Of a stretch of DNA of 64,000 nucleotides, positions 17,382 through 25,302 are shown in pieces (the first letter of the stretch is position 1; each line of letters starts with the position of its first letter). Source of the stretch: Promicromonospora sp. MEB111 (lineage in GTDB: Bacteria > Actinomycetota > Actinomycetes > Actinomycetales > Cellulomonadaceae). The stretch is from the NCBI RefSeq assembly GCF_030209445.1, contig NZ_JARVSD010000005.1, positions 62,001 through 126,000 on the forward strand, written 5' to 3'. The notes beneath the pieces are model-generated. The model was not told the DNA's origin. It made no database searches and worked only from the letters and a program-made list of their open reading frames with translations. Made by a program: the position numbers and the translations under genes.

Positions 17382-17638
17382 GCTTCGCTCCCCCTGCGGG
17401 TTCAGATGTTGCCCGGTGCCCCTGTGCCACGACGTCCCGGCCCGTGGGCCGAACCGCCATTCATCCGGCGGAGTGCGTTGCACATTCCTCCGCGGACGGG
17501 CTTTCGAACAGTTCACGGCCGCCCTTGTTCTGAGCGGCGTTCCGGACGGGACAATACGTGGCAGAACGACGACGGCAACCGGAACCTGTAATACCAGGTC
17601 AATGCCCGCGCGCCGGGGTCGGGGTAAGGAGTGCGGTC

Positions 17639-17692
17639 GGCAGAATGTCACAAGTTTGGTACCTCGGAATGCCGACTTCCTGACATTTTGCC
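17639..17692. promoter_or_regulatory. Widely spaced inverted repeat upstream of ABC exporter
   Basis: GGCAGAATGTCA (17639-17650) and TGACATTTTGCC (17681-17692) match as an inverted repeat at 11 of 12 positions, separated by 30 bases. It lies about 100 bases before the ABC ATPase gene, in the 413-base gap between divergent genes. It could be a pair of operator half-sites. Nothing else clear is seen in that gap. Confidence 0.4.
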
Positions 17693-17781
17693 GACGACCA
17701 TCCGGATCGGCCCGCCCAGGCCCGTCCAGCGGGGGAGTGCGGGTCCGACTTTCGGTGGATCCCGCGGGCGGCGTCGGCCTC

Positions 17782-17787
17782 TAGCGT
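17782..17787 (+). promoter_or_regulatory. -10 hexamer TAGCGT, leaderless start of ABC ATPase
   Basis: TAGCGT is seven bases before the ATG at 17795, without a convincing ribosome site. Confidence 0.5.
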
Positions 17788-17794
17788 GAGGGCC

Positions 17795-18694
17795 ATGAGC
17801 GATCTGGAGGTGCGGGAGCTGACCCGCGTGTTCGCCTCGGGCGACACACCCCGGCGGGCGGTGGACGGCGTGAGCTTCACCGCGTCGTCGGGCCTGCTCA
17901 CCGGGTTCGTCGGTGGGAACGGTGCCGGCAAGACCACCACCATGCGGATGATCATGGGCGTGCTGGCGATCACGAGCGGCGAGGTGCTGTTCGACGGCTC
18001 CCCCGTCACCCGGCACGACCGCCGCGAGTTCGGCTACATGCCCGAGGAACGCGGCCTCTACCCCAAGCAGCCCGTGCTGGACCAGCTCGTCTACCTGGCG
18101 CGGCTGCGCGGCATCGACGCCCCCGCCGCCCGCCGCGAGGTGCTGGAGCACCTCGACCGGCTGGGGCTCGCGAGCCGGGCGAAGGACCACGTGGAGAAGC
18201 TGTCGCTCGGCAACCAGCAACGGGTGCAGATCGTCGCGGCGGTCATGGGGCAGCCCAAGGCGCTCGTGCTCGACGAGCCCTTCAGCGGGCTCGACCCCGC
18301 CGCCGTCGACGCGATGGCCGACCTGCTGCGCGAGCACACCCGGCGCGGCGTCCCCGTGCTGTTCAGCTCGCACCAGCTCGACCTGGTGGAGCGGCTGTGC
18401 GAGCGGCTCGTCATCCTGGGCGGGGGCCGGCTCCTCGCGAACGGCACCCCCGACGGCCTGCGCGCCCAGGGCGTCACCCGGCACCGGCTGGTCCTGTCGG
18501 GCGACGCCGGCTTCGTGCGCGGAGTGCCCGGCGTGCTCGCCGTCGACGTGGACGGTTCGTCCGCCCTGGTCGAGGTGCACGACGACGCCGCGGCCAGCCG
18601 CCTCCTGGCGGCCGCCCTGGACCGGGGCACCGTCCAGGAGTTCTCCCCGGTGCGGCCGACGCTGGCCCAGATCTACCGCGAGGTGACCGCGTGA
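17795..18694 (+). CDS. ABC transporter ATP-binding protein, NatA-like
   Basis: 299 residues. Walker A GGNGAGKTT at ~40-48, signature LSLGNQQR at ~136-143, Walker B ALVLDEP at ~156-162, and the switch histidine in SSHQLDL follow the expected order. The C-terminal ~80 residues form the DUF4162-like extension common in NatA-type exporter ATPases. It pairs with the permease at 18824-20053 to form an ABC-2 exporter. Between the two genes lie two copies of an interspersed repeat, and this gene's stop codon is the first base triplet of the shorter copy. Substrate unknown. Confidence 0.92.
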   Translation: MSDLEVRELTRVFASGDTPRRAVDGVSFTASSGLLTGFVGGNGAGKTTTMRMIMGVLAITSGEVLFDGSPVTRHDRREFGYMPEERGLYPKQPVLDQLVYLARLRGIDAPAARREVLEHLDRLGLASRAKDHVEKLSLGNQQRVQIVAAVMGQPKALVLDEPFSGLDPAAVDAMADLLREHTRRGVPVLFSSHQLDLVERLCERLVILGGGRLLANGTPDGLRAQGVTRHRLVLSGDAGFVRGVPGVLAVDVDGSSALVEVHDDAAASRLLAAALDRGTVQEFSPVRPTLAQIYREVTA

Positions 18695-18735
18695 GCCGGA
18701 GCGGAGCCGCAGACTCACGCGGAGAGGACTCCGCG
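18692..18735. repeat. Interspersed repeat, short copy
   Basis: Begins at the stop codon TGA of the ABC ATPase and runs TGAGCCGGAG, then GGAGCCGCAGACTCACG and GGAGAGGAC. It equals the neighbouring long copy with roughly forty central bases missing. Confidence 0.65.
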
Positions 18736-18806
18736 TGAGCCGGAGGCGCAGCGCAGGGTGGGGACCGAGGAACGAGGTGCGTGCCCGGAGTGGAGCCGCA
18801 GACTCA
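18736..18806. repeat. Interspersed 71-base repeat, long copy
   Basis: This segment is the reverse complement, with several substitutions, of two identical 71-base copies at 40892-40962 and 40982-41052. Shared blocks include GCGCAGGGTGGGG and CCGAGGAACGAGG. The flank that follows it supplies the GGAGAGG ribosome site of the permease gene at 18824. Confidence 0.75.
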
Positions 18807-18823
18807 CGCGGAGAGGACAGAGC

Positions 18824-20053
18824 ATGACGAGTGCATGGATGCTGGTGGCGACCCGCGAGATCGCGGTGCGGGCGCTCAACAAGGGGTTCCTGATCGGCCT
18901 CGCGGTCACCATCGCGATGATCGGCGGGCTGGTCGGCTTCAGCGCCTACATGGACGGGCGTACCGAGTCGTTCGACGTCGCCGTCGTGGCCGGGGACGAC
19001 GCCGCCCTGACGGCCGTCGAGTCCGCCCGCGACGGGGCGGCGGCGTCGGACCAGAACGTCGAGCTCGACGTGGTCCGGGTCGACGACGCGGCCGCCGCCG
19101 AGGCCGCCCTCGAGGACGAGACCGCCGACGCCTGGCTCAGCTCCGAGGCGACCCCCGGTGCCACCGGTGCCACGGGCGACGACGCGGCCACCGGCTGGTC
19201 CCTCTCCGGCTGGCGCGAGCCCGACGGCGACCTCGCCGGCCTGCTCGGCACCACCGTGCGCGACCAGGTCATGACCGACCGCGCGACCGGCGCGGGCACC
19301 ACCATCGAGGCGCTCACGGCGGGCAGCGAGATCGAGACCCAGCGCCTCGACGGCAACCCCGTGGACCCGCAGGTCGTATTCCTCGCGGGGTTCGTGCTCG
19401 CGTTCCTGTTCTTCACGGGCGCGGTCGGCTCGGGCGCGATGATCGCGGGCAGCGTCATCGAGGAGAAGCAGTCCCGGCTGGTCGAGATCATCGCGACCGC
19501 CGTACCGCTGCGGCAGCTCCTGGCGGGCAAGATCATCGGCAGCTCCGTGATCGCGCTGGCCCAGAACCTCCTGCTGGCCGCCGTCGGGCTCGTCGGGCTC
19601 TCGTTCACGGACCTCTCGGCGGTCCTGCCCGCGATGACGGCCACGATGGTCTGGTTCGTCGTCTTCTTCACCGTCGGGTTCGTCGCCGTCGCGGCCCTGT
19701 ACGCGGTCGCGGGCTCGCTCGCGTCCCGCACCGAGGACCTCCAGTACACGACGACCCCGCTGATGATGCTGCTCATGGGCGTCTACATCGTGACGTTCTC
19801 GGCCGACGGCGTGCTCGAACGGGTCCTGTCGTACATCCCGCCGGCGTCCATCGTGTCGATGCCGGTGCGGGTGCTCAACGGCGACGCGCTCTGGTGGGAG
19901 CCGGTCGTGTCGCTGCTCGTCCTCGTGGTCGCCACGCTGGGCGCCGTGCTGCTCAGCGAGCGCGCCTACCGGGGCGCGCTGATGCAGACCGGCGGCCGGG
20001 TCACGTGGAGGTCGGCCCTGGCCACGGACCGGGGCACTACCCTCGGGGCGTGA
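18824..20053 (+). CDS. ABC-2 type permease, NatB-like
   Basis: 409 residues from the ATG at 18824, with GGAGAGG seven bases upstream. One membrane span near residues 25-45 is followed by a ~150-residue acidic extracytoplasmic domain and then five to six spans. This layout, and ARSVIEEKQSRLVEII-like sequence (GSVIEEKQSRLVEIIATAV), are typical of NatB/ABC-2 exporters. With the upstream ATPase it would export an ion, lipid or peptide. Its stop overlaps the GTG of the first propeller gene (GTGA at 20050-20053), linking the exporter physically to the array. Confidence 0.9.
   Translation: MTSAWMLVATREIAVRALNKGFLIGLAVTIAMIGGLVGFSAYMDGRTESFDVAVVAGDDAALTAVESARDGAAASDQNVELDVVRVDDAAAAEAALEDETADAWLSSEATPGATGATGDDAATGWSLSGWREPDGDLAGLLGTTVRDQVMTDRATGAGTTIEALTAGSEIETQRLDGNPVDPQVVFLAGFVLAFLFFTGAVGSGAMIAGSVIEEKQSRLVEIIATAVPLRQLLAGKIIGSSVIALAQNLLLAAVGLVGLSFTDLSAVLPAMTATMVWFVVFFTVGFVAVAALYAVAGSLASRTEDLQYTTTPLMMLLMGVYIVTFSADGVLERVLSYIPPASIVSMPVRVLNGDALWWEPVVSLLVLVVATLGAVLLSERAYRGALMQTGGRVTWRSALATDRGTTLGA
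20038..20043 (+). promoter_or_regulatory. -10 hexamer TACCCT before propeller gene A
   Basis: TACCCT is six bases before the GTG at 20050 and lies inside the end of the permease gene. It may give propeller gene A its own transcript in addition to read-through. Confidence 0.45.
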
Positions 20054-21819
20054 CCGAACGCACCCAGCCCGACTCCGCCGCGCCCGGGAGCTCCGACCCC
20101 GAGAAGGTGCACACCTTCGACCTGATCGACGAGGTCCCGGGCGCGTCCGGCAGGACCGCCGGCCCCGACGACGTCCGTCCGGACGGCGCCGACCCGGGCG
20201 ACGGGTCCGGCACCGCGGCCGACGGTGACGGAGCATCCGCGCCCCGGGAGCCCGGACGGGTCACGGTGGCGCTCGCGGGTGCCCGCACCGCCGTCGGGCG
20301 GACGGCGCGGCGGGGCGGGGCGGCCGTGCGGCGGCGGCTGCCGAGCACCCGCCGGGGCAAGGTGCTGCTGGCGGGCGGGACAGCCGTCGTCGTCGTGCTG
20401 GCGGTCGTGGCGGGGGTGCTGGTCGACGCCCAGGTGCGGCACCGGGATCTGCTGGCCGCCCCGGGCGGCGTGCGGAGCCTGGCGGAGAAGCCCACCGAGC
20501 AGTGGTCCGTCGACCTGGAGAACCCGATCTCGGCGACCCTGGTCGAGATGCCGGGCCTCCTCGCGATCGTCGGGGACGAGCAGGTCCGCGGCGTGGACCC
20601 GGCCACGGGCGAGGTGCGCTGGACCGTGCACGTGGGGCAGTACCCGGACTGCGGCCCGACGGGGCGGCTCGGCGTGGGCGGACCGGTGTCCGCGGAACCG
20701 GCCGACCCCCTGGTCTGCGTCAGCTCCGGTGAGGCTCCGCAGGAGGTGACCGTGATCCGGCCGGACGGCACGACGGCGAGCCGCGAGCTCGACGAGGGCG
20801 CCGTGGTCGCCCCGGCCGCCGACGGCACGCTGATCACGTTCGAGCTCACGGGTGAGGAGCAGGAGCCGCGGCCCGTCGTGGTCGACAAGATGGGCGCCGC
20901 CCACCTCCCGAAGGGGTTCACGGGGCCCGACCTGGTGGTGCGCCGGGAGGACGCCGCCACCGGCGCGGAGCGCTGGAGCGAGACCGTCGCGTTCGGCGCC
21001 CCGCTGCCCGAGAGCTGCGTGACCTACGACGACAACGCGCCGAACCTGGACGTCGCCGGAGCCCTGGGCTGGACCCTGCTCGACGGCGTCCTGGAGGTGC
21101 AGGGCTGCGGCGTCTCCGCGGCCTTCCTGCTCGACGGCACGCGGCTCGACGATCCCGAGGACCCCGCGGACGCCCCGGCCGGCGGCCTGGACACCGCGTC
21201 GTTCGCGGCCCTGCCCGACGGCGGCTGGGTGCAGCCCGCGGCGGAGCCCGCCGCCGACGGCGCCGCCCGTGACGCGGTGCACCTCCCGGGCGGCGGCGCC
21301 GTGACCCTCGACGGCCGGGCCCTCGTGCCGTGGGCCACCGACGGCCGGGATCCGGGGCTGCTGCTGGCCCGCGTGGGCTCGCGGACGAGCGCCGTGTCCA
21401 CCGACGGCAAGGACGCCGGGGAGGTGCTCTGGACCGTGCCCGACCTCGCGGTCGTCGCGGTGCTGGCGCGGGTCTCCGGTACCGCCGTGGTCATGGACGA
21501 GGAGGGCGAGGTGCACGGGATCGACCTCGGCACCGGCGCGGAGCGCTGGACCGTCGACCCGGACGTGCTCTCCACGCACGGCATGGCCTGGACCGTGGAG
21601 TCGATGATCTTCGGGGCCTACACGGACGGCGACACCGTGCTGTTCCCGGCGTCCGCGGACCCCGCGGGCGACTCGTCGGGGCTGCGGCTGCTCGCGATCG
21701 ACGTCCGCGACGGCTCGGTGCGCTGGGAGGTCGACCAGGACACCCCCTACACGCAGGTGATCAGCGTGGACGGCTACGTCGCACAGATCACCCAGCAGGG
21801 TGTGGTGGGGCTCGGCTGA
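20050..21819 (+). CDS. Propeller array protein A: membrane-anchored PQQ-like beta-propeller
   Basis: 589 residues; GTG overlaps the exporter permease stop. The array motif appears as HTFDLIDE (residues 21-28), followed by an acidic linker, a basic stretch, one membrane span (~104-126) and a large extracytoplasmic domain. That domain has PQQ-type blade signatures (DPATGEVRWTV, AATGAERW, DLGTGAERWTV) and ends ...VVGLG. Conserved cysteines occur in PDCGP, LVCV, ESC and QGCGV. The C-x4/5-C pair found in proteins B-E is missing here. It is the most divergent member. No catalytic residues are evident; a scaffold or ligand-binding role is possible. Confidence 0.83.
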   Translation: MTERTQPDSAAPGSSDPEKVHTFDLIDEVPGASGRTAGPDDVRPDGADPGDGSGTAADGDGASAPREPGRVTVALAGARTAVGRTARRGGAAVRRRLPSTRRGKVLLAGGTAVVVVLAVVAGVLVDAQVRHRDLLAAPGGVRSLAEKPTEQWSVDLENPISATLVEMPGLLAIVGDEQVRGVDPATGEVRWTVHVGQYPDCGPTGRLGVGGPVSAEPADPLVCVSSGEAPQEVTVIRPDGTTASRELDEGAVVAPAADGTLITFELTGEEQEPRPVVVDKMGAAHLPKGFTGPDLVVRREDAATGAERWSETVAFGAPLPESCVTYDDNAPNLDVAGALGWTLLDGVLEVQGCGVSAAFLLDGTRLDDPEDPADAPAGGLDTASFAALPDGGWVQPAAEPAADGAARDAVHLPGGGAVTLDGRALVPWATDGRDPGLLLARVGSRTSAVSTDGKDAGEVLWTVPDLAVVAVLARVSGTAVVMDEEGEVHGIDLGTGAERWTVDPDVLSTHGMAWTVESMIFGAYTDGDTVLFPASADPAGDSSGLRLLAIDVRDGSVRWEVDQDTPYTQVISVDGYVAQITQQGVVGLG

Positions 21820-21836
21820 CTCGCGGGACCCGCGAG

Positions 21837-21842
21837 TAGGAT
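21837..21842 (+). promoter_or_regulatory. -10 hexamer TAGGAT before propeller gene B
   Basis: TAGGAT ends six bases before the ATG at 21849, and no ribosome site fits. Confidence 0.5.
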
Positions 21843-21848
21843 CCGGCC

Positions 21849-23474
21849 ATGTCGCGGCCTGACCAGCAGGAACCCATCGTCTTCGAGCTGGTCGAGCACA
21901 ACGGGCCGGACGCGGGCACCGACCACGGCGACGCCGACCCGGACGGCTCCCCCGGCCGTCGTGCGCCCCGGCTGCCCCGCGTGCCGCGGCGCACCTGGCT
22001 GGTCGCCGTCGCGGCAGTCGCGGTCGTGGTGGTGGGCGTCACCGCCGTCGACCTGGTGCGCGACCACCGGCGGGCCGAGGTGATGCGCACCTCGCCCATC
22101 GGGGTGGCGTCGCTCGACGACCCGCTCGCGAAGGCCTGGACCGTGCCCTTCGACGTCGCCGCCCCGGGTGGGGACCAGACGTTCGTGGACCAGCAGCTCC
22201 TGACCATGGACGGGCTGCTCGTGGTGCCCCCGGGCACCACGCGCGGCTTCGCCCAGGTGGACGTCTCCACCGGAGCCACGAAACCCGCCCGGGTCGGGTT
22301 CGAGGACGTCGTGGCCGTCGACCCAGGTTCGGGTGAGGTGGCCTGGCGCGTGCCCCTGGGCGAGAACCCCGTGTGCGGGCCGTCCGGCTACGACGCGTCG
22401 GTGTCGGCCGACGAGCTGGTGTGCGTGCAGGGCCCGGCGGACGCGCGCGAGGTGCTGACCGTCGCGGCGGACGGCGGTACGCGGACCCGGGCGGCGGACC
22501 TGGCGGACGGCGAGCAGATCTTCCCCGGGCCGGACGGCACGGCGGTGCGGGTGGTCCGGACCGGTGGCGCCGCCGAGGAGGCGGTGTGCGACCTGGGCGT
22601 CTGCACGCCGTCCGTCCTCACCGAGGGGCGCGACGTGCTGGTCACCGCTGAGGACGCCGCGACCGGCGCCGAGCGCTGGACGAGCACCCTGGAGTTCGAG
22701 CCGGTCGAGGTGATCAACTGCCAGCCGCTGGGTGACGGGTTCGAGCAGGGGAGCGTCGACGCCGACCGGGTCACCGTCCTCACCGGCGCGGAGTCCGTCA
22801 CCGTGGACGGCTGCGGCATCTCGGGCGTGCTGTCGGTGAGGGGCGTCCGGCTCGACCTCGCCGGCGAGTCCGATGCCGACGCCGACGTCGCCGGCGATCC
22901 CGGCCTGTCCTCGCACGCCTGGGTGAACGAGCTCGGCCCGGACCTCTTCGCCGTCGAGTCCGATCCCATGAGGACCGTCGTCGTGGACGGCGCGGGGAAG
23001 GTCCTGCGCACCCTGGACGGCTGGATGCAGGGCGGGAACGTGTCCCCCGACGCTCCCGACGACCTCTGGTTCGTGACGGCCCGGTCGGGCGGCTACGGGT
23101 TCGAGGCGGTGCGCGAGGACGGGTCGGTGGCCTGGAAGGACATGAACAGCCAGCGTGTCCTGCTCGTCGGCCGCGACGTGGTGGTCGCGGACCGCGGGTC
23201 CCGGGTGGTCGGGCTGGCCCGGGACACGGGCGAGCAGGTCTGGTCGTGGGAGAGCGGGGACATGGCGGGCATGGCCCGCTACCGGGTGCTGACCGACGGC
23301 GAGACCGTGGTCCTGGAGCACATGCGCCAGGAGGGCACCGGCGCGGGCCTGCTGGTGGCGCTCGACCTCGGCACGGGCGAGCAGGTCTGGGACGCGCCGC
23401 TCGCGGGCTCCGCCGTCGCGGTGGACGGGCACGTCGTGGAGGTCGGCCCGGAGGGCCTGGCCGGCCTGGGATGA
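21849..23474 (+). CDS. Propeller array protein B
   Basis: 541 residues. The array motif is IVFELVEH at residues 10-17, then a short acidic linker, a basic run and a membrane span (~49-69). The outer domain carries blade-like sequences (DPGSGEVAWRV, AATGAERW, LGTGEQVW) and ends LAGLG. Six cysteines match the array pattern: PVCGP, LVCV, the pair C-x4-C (CDLGVC), INC and DGCGI. The closing segment DGHVVEVGPEGLAGLG aligns with the ends of all other members. Role unknown; inferred to act outside the membrane. Confidence 0.83.
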   Translation: MSRPDQQEPIVFELVEHNGPDAGTDHGDADPDGSPGRRAPRLPRVPRRTWLVAVAAVAVVVVGVTAVDLVRDHRRAEVMRTSPIGVASLDDPLAKAWTVPFDVAAPGGDQTFVDQQLLTMDGLLVVPPGTTRGFAQVDVSTGATKPARVGFEDVVAVDPGSGEVAWRVPLGENPVCGPSGYDASVSADELVCVQGPADAREVLTVAADGGTRTRAADLADGEQIFPGPDGTAVRVVRTGGAAEEAVCDLGVCTPSVLTEGRDVLVTAEDAATGAERWTSTLEFEPVEVINCQPLGDGFEQGSVDADRVTVLTGAESVTVDGCGISGVLSVRGVRLDLAGESDADADVAGDPGLSSHAWVNELGPDLFAVESDPMRTVVVDGAGKVLRTLDGWMQGGNVSPDAPDDLWFVTARSGGYGFEAVREDGSVAWKDMNSQRVLLVGRDVVVADRGSRVVGLARDTGEQVWSWESGDMAGMARYRVLTDGETVVLEHMRQEGTGAGLLVALDLGTGEQVWDAPLAGSAVAVDGHVVEVGPEGLAGLG

Positions 23475-23512
23475 CCTCCCGCGAGGGGCTGATCTGAGGC
23501 ACCGGGCGGCGT

Positions 23513-23518
23513 TACGCT
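23513..23518 (+). promoter_or_regulatory. -10 hexamer TACGCT before propeller gene C
   Basis: TACGCT ends six bases before the ATG at 23525. Confidence 0.5.
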
Positions 23519-23524
23519 CGCCGC

Positions 23525-25270
23525 ATGGCGCGCGACCCGGACGAGGGCGCTGCGTACGTCTTCGACCTGGTCGACGACGACGCGGCCGACCCGGGCGCGC
23601 TGCTCGGCGCCGCCCGGACGGACGGTACGGGCGGCCCGGGGAACCCCGACCGCGGTGCCGGTGCGGACGGTGCCGGAGCCGACGGCGCCGGAGCTGACGG
23701 CGCCGGGTCCCCGGCGGGCGGGCCGGCGGTGTCGGGCGGCCAGGTCGTCACGTGGCGCCGTGCGGCGCCGCTCGTGGCCCTGCTCGCGGTGGCGCTGGGC
23801 ACGGGGCTGGCGGTCGACGGCGCGCGTGACGCCGCCCGGATGGAGCGGATGCGCGACGCCCCCGGTGGGGTCGCGGACCTGTCCGTGCCGCTCGACGAGA
23901 CCTGGGTCTGGCAGGGCAAGGTCGACCTCGGCGAGGGCATGACCGACGTCGCGGTGCTCGGCGGCGACCTGGTGTTCGAGTCGGAGGGCGAGCTGGTCGC
24001 GCTTGACCCGGCCACGGGCGAGGAGTCCTGGACGGTCGAGCTCGGCGCAGGCCCGGAGTGCGGCCCCACGGTGTCGCCGGTGTGGGACGACCCGACGACG
24101 CCGTCGCTCGTGTGCCTTCAGGAGCGAGGCCGCGAGACCGAGGTGATCGTGGTGCGGCCGGGCGGCGAGACGTCGGCCCCGCGCCTGCTCCCCGCTGCCG
24201 ACGCCGCCCGGTACGGGCAGCCGCACACCGGGCCGGACGGGACGGTCCTGCGCGCGCGGCGCGTCGGGCCCGAGACGTCGCTGGGCGAGGACGTCCGGTG
24301 CGACGAGTCGGGCGAGTGCAACGGGCAGATCGTCGACGGGCGTGACCTGGTGCTCCGCGCCGAGGACGCCGTCACGGGCGAGGAGCGCTGGAGCGTGACG
24401 GTGCCGTTCCACCCCACGGAGGCCGCGCAGTGCACCAGCTCGTTCAGCGCGGCCTGGGGGAGTTCGGAGAACCGCATCCACCTCAGCGGGCAGCTCGCCC
24501 CCGAGGCCTTCGGCGCCCGCGTCCGGGCCGACCTCGTGAACGTGGAGGGCTGCGGCGTCCAGGCCGCCGTCACGTCGTCCGGGGTGCTGCTCGGCAGCCG
24601 CCTCGAGCCGGGTTCGAGCGTGGTGGGACGGCTCGACTCGGGGGGATACCTCGGGATGACCTGGGACGGCGTGACGCGCACCCTCCTGTACGACGCCGAC
24701 GGCGCGACCCGGGGCAAGGTGAGCGGGTACGTGATCGCCCCGAAGTCCACGGACGAGGCCGGCCCGGCCACCCTGCTCGCGATCGACGAGCCGCGGCGTC
24801 GCCTGTCGGCCCACGAGGCCGACGGGACCGCGCGCTGGGACATCGCGCTCCAGTCCGGCGGGCAGGAGTTCCTCGCCCAGGTGGGCGAGACGGCGGTGAT
24901 CACCACGGGGGCGGGGACCGTCCGGGGCCTCGACCTGGCGACCGGCGAGGAGAGGTGGACCTGGGACGGCTCGGACCCCGACGTGCTGGCCGACGGCGGC
25001 TACTTCGGCACCGCCTACGTGGTCCAGTCGTTCACCGACGGCGAGGTCGTGCTCCTGCTGGCCGAGGGCAACGGCACCGTCGCGCGGGGCATGGTGGCCC
25101 TCGACGCGGGCACGGGCGAGGTGGTCTGGGACGAGGCCGGTGGCGGGCCGGGCACCACGCTCGACCCGCACGACGGCGACGTGGTCCGGCAGGGTGTCAC
25201 CGGCGACCTGGTCGCGGTGGACGGGCACCTGATGGAGGTCGGGTCGGTCGGCGTCCGCGGTCTCGGGTGA
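23525..25270 (+). CDS. Propeller array protein C
   Basis: 581 residues. The array motif is YVFDLVDD at residues 11-18. The linker contains a GADGA tandem repeat (~residues 46-62), then one membrane span (~80-99). After ARDAARMERMR the outer domain shows blade signatures (DPATGEESWTV, AVTGEERW, LATGEERWTW) and ends VRGLG. Cysteines: PECGP, LVCL, C-x5-C (CDESGEC), AQC and EGCGV. It is close to D and E in sequence, so recent duplication is likely. Its stop codon begins TGAGCCGGAGGCG, the same opening as the interspersed repeat. Confidence 0.84.
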   Translation: MARDPDEGAAYVFDLVDDDAADPGALLGAARTDGTGGPGNPDRGAGADGAGADGAGADGAGSPAGGPAVSGGQVVTWRRAAPLVALLAVALGTGLAVDGARDAARMERMRDAPGGVADLSVPLDETWVWQGKVDLGEGMTDVAVLGGDLVFESEGELVALDPATGEESWTVELGAGPECGPTVSPVWDDPTTPSLVCLQERGRETEVIVVRPGGETSAPRLLPAADAARYGQPHTGPDGTVLRARRVGPETSLGEDVRCDESGECNGQIVDGRDLVLRAEDAVTGEERWSVTVPFHPTEAAQCTSSFSAAWGSSENRIHLSGQLAPEAFGARVRADLVNVEGCGVQAAVTSSGVLLGSRLEPGSSVVGRLDSGGYLGMTWDGVTRTLLYDADGATRGKVSGYVIAPKSTDEAGPATLLAIDEPRRRLSAHEADGTARWDIALQSGGQEFLAQVGETAVITTGAGTVRGLDLATGEERWTWDGSDPDVLADGGYFGTAYVVQSFTDGEVVLLLAEGNGTVARGMVALDAGTGEVVWDEAGGGPGTTLDPHDGDVVRQGVTGDLVAVDGHLMEVGSVGVRGLG

Positions 25271-25289
25271 GCCGGAGGCGGCTCCGGCA

Positions 25290-25295
25290 TACCCT
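25290..25295 (+). promoter_or_regulatory. -10 hexamer TACCCT before propeller gene D
   Basis: TACCCT ends seven bases before the ATG at 25303. A small GCCGGAG/CTCCGGC hairpin lies just upstream. Confidence 0.5.
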
Positions 25296-25302
25296 CGACC
25301 TC

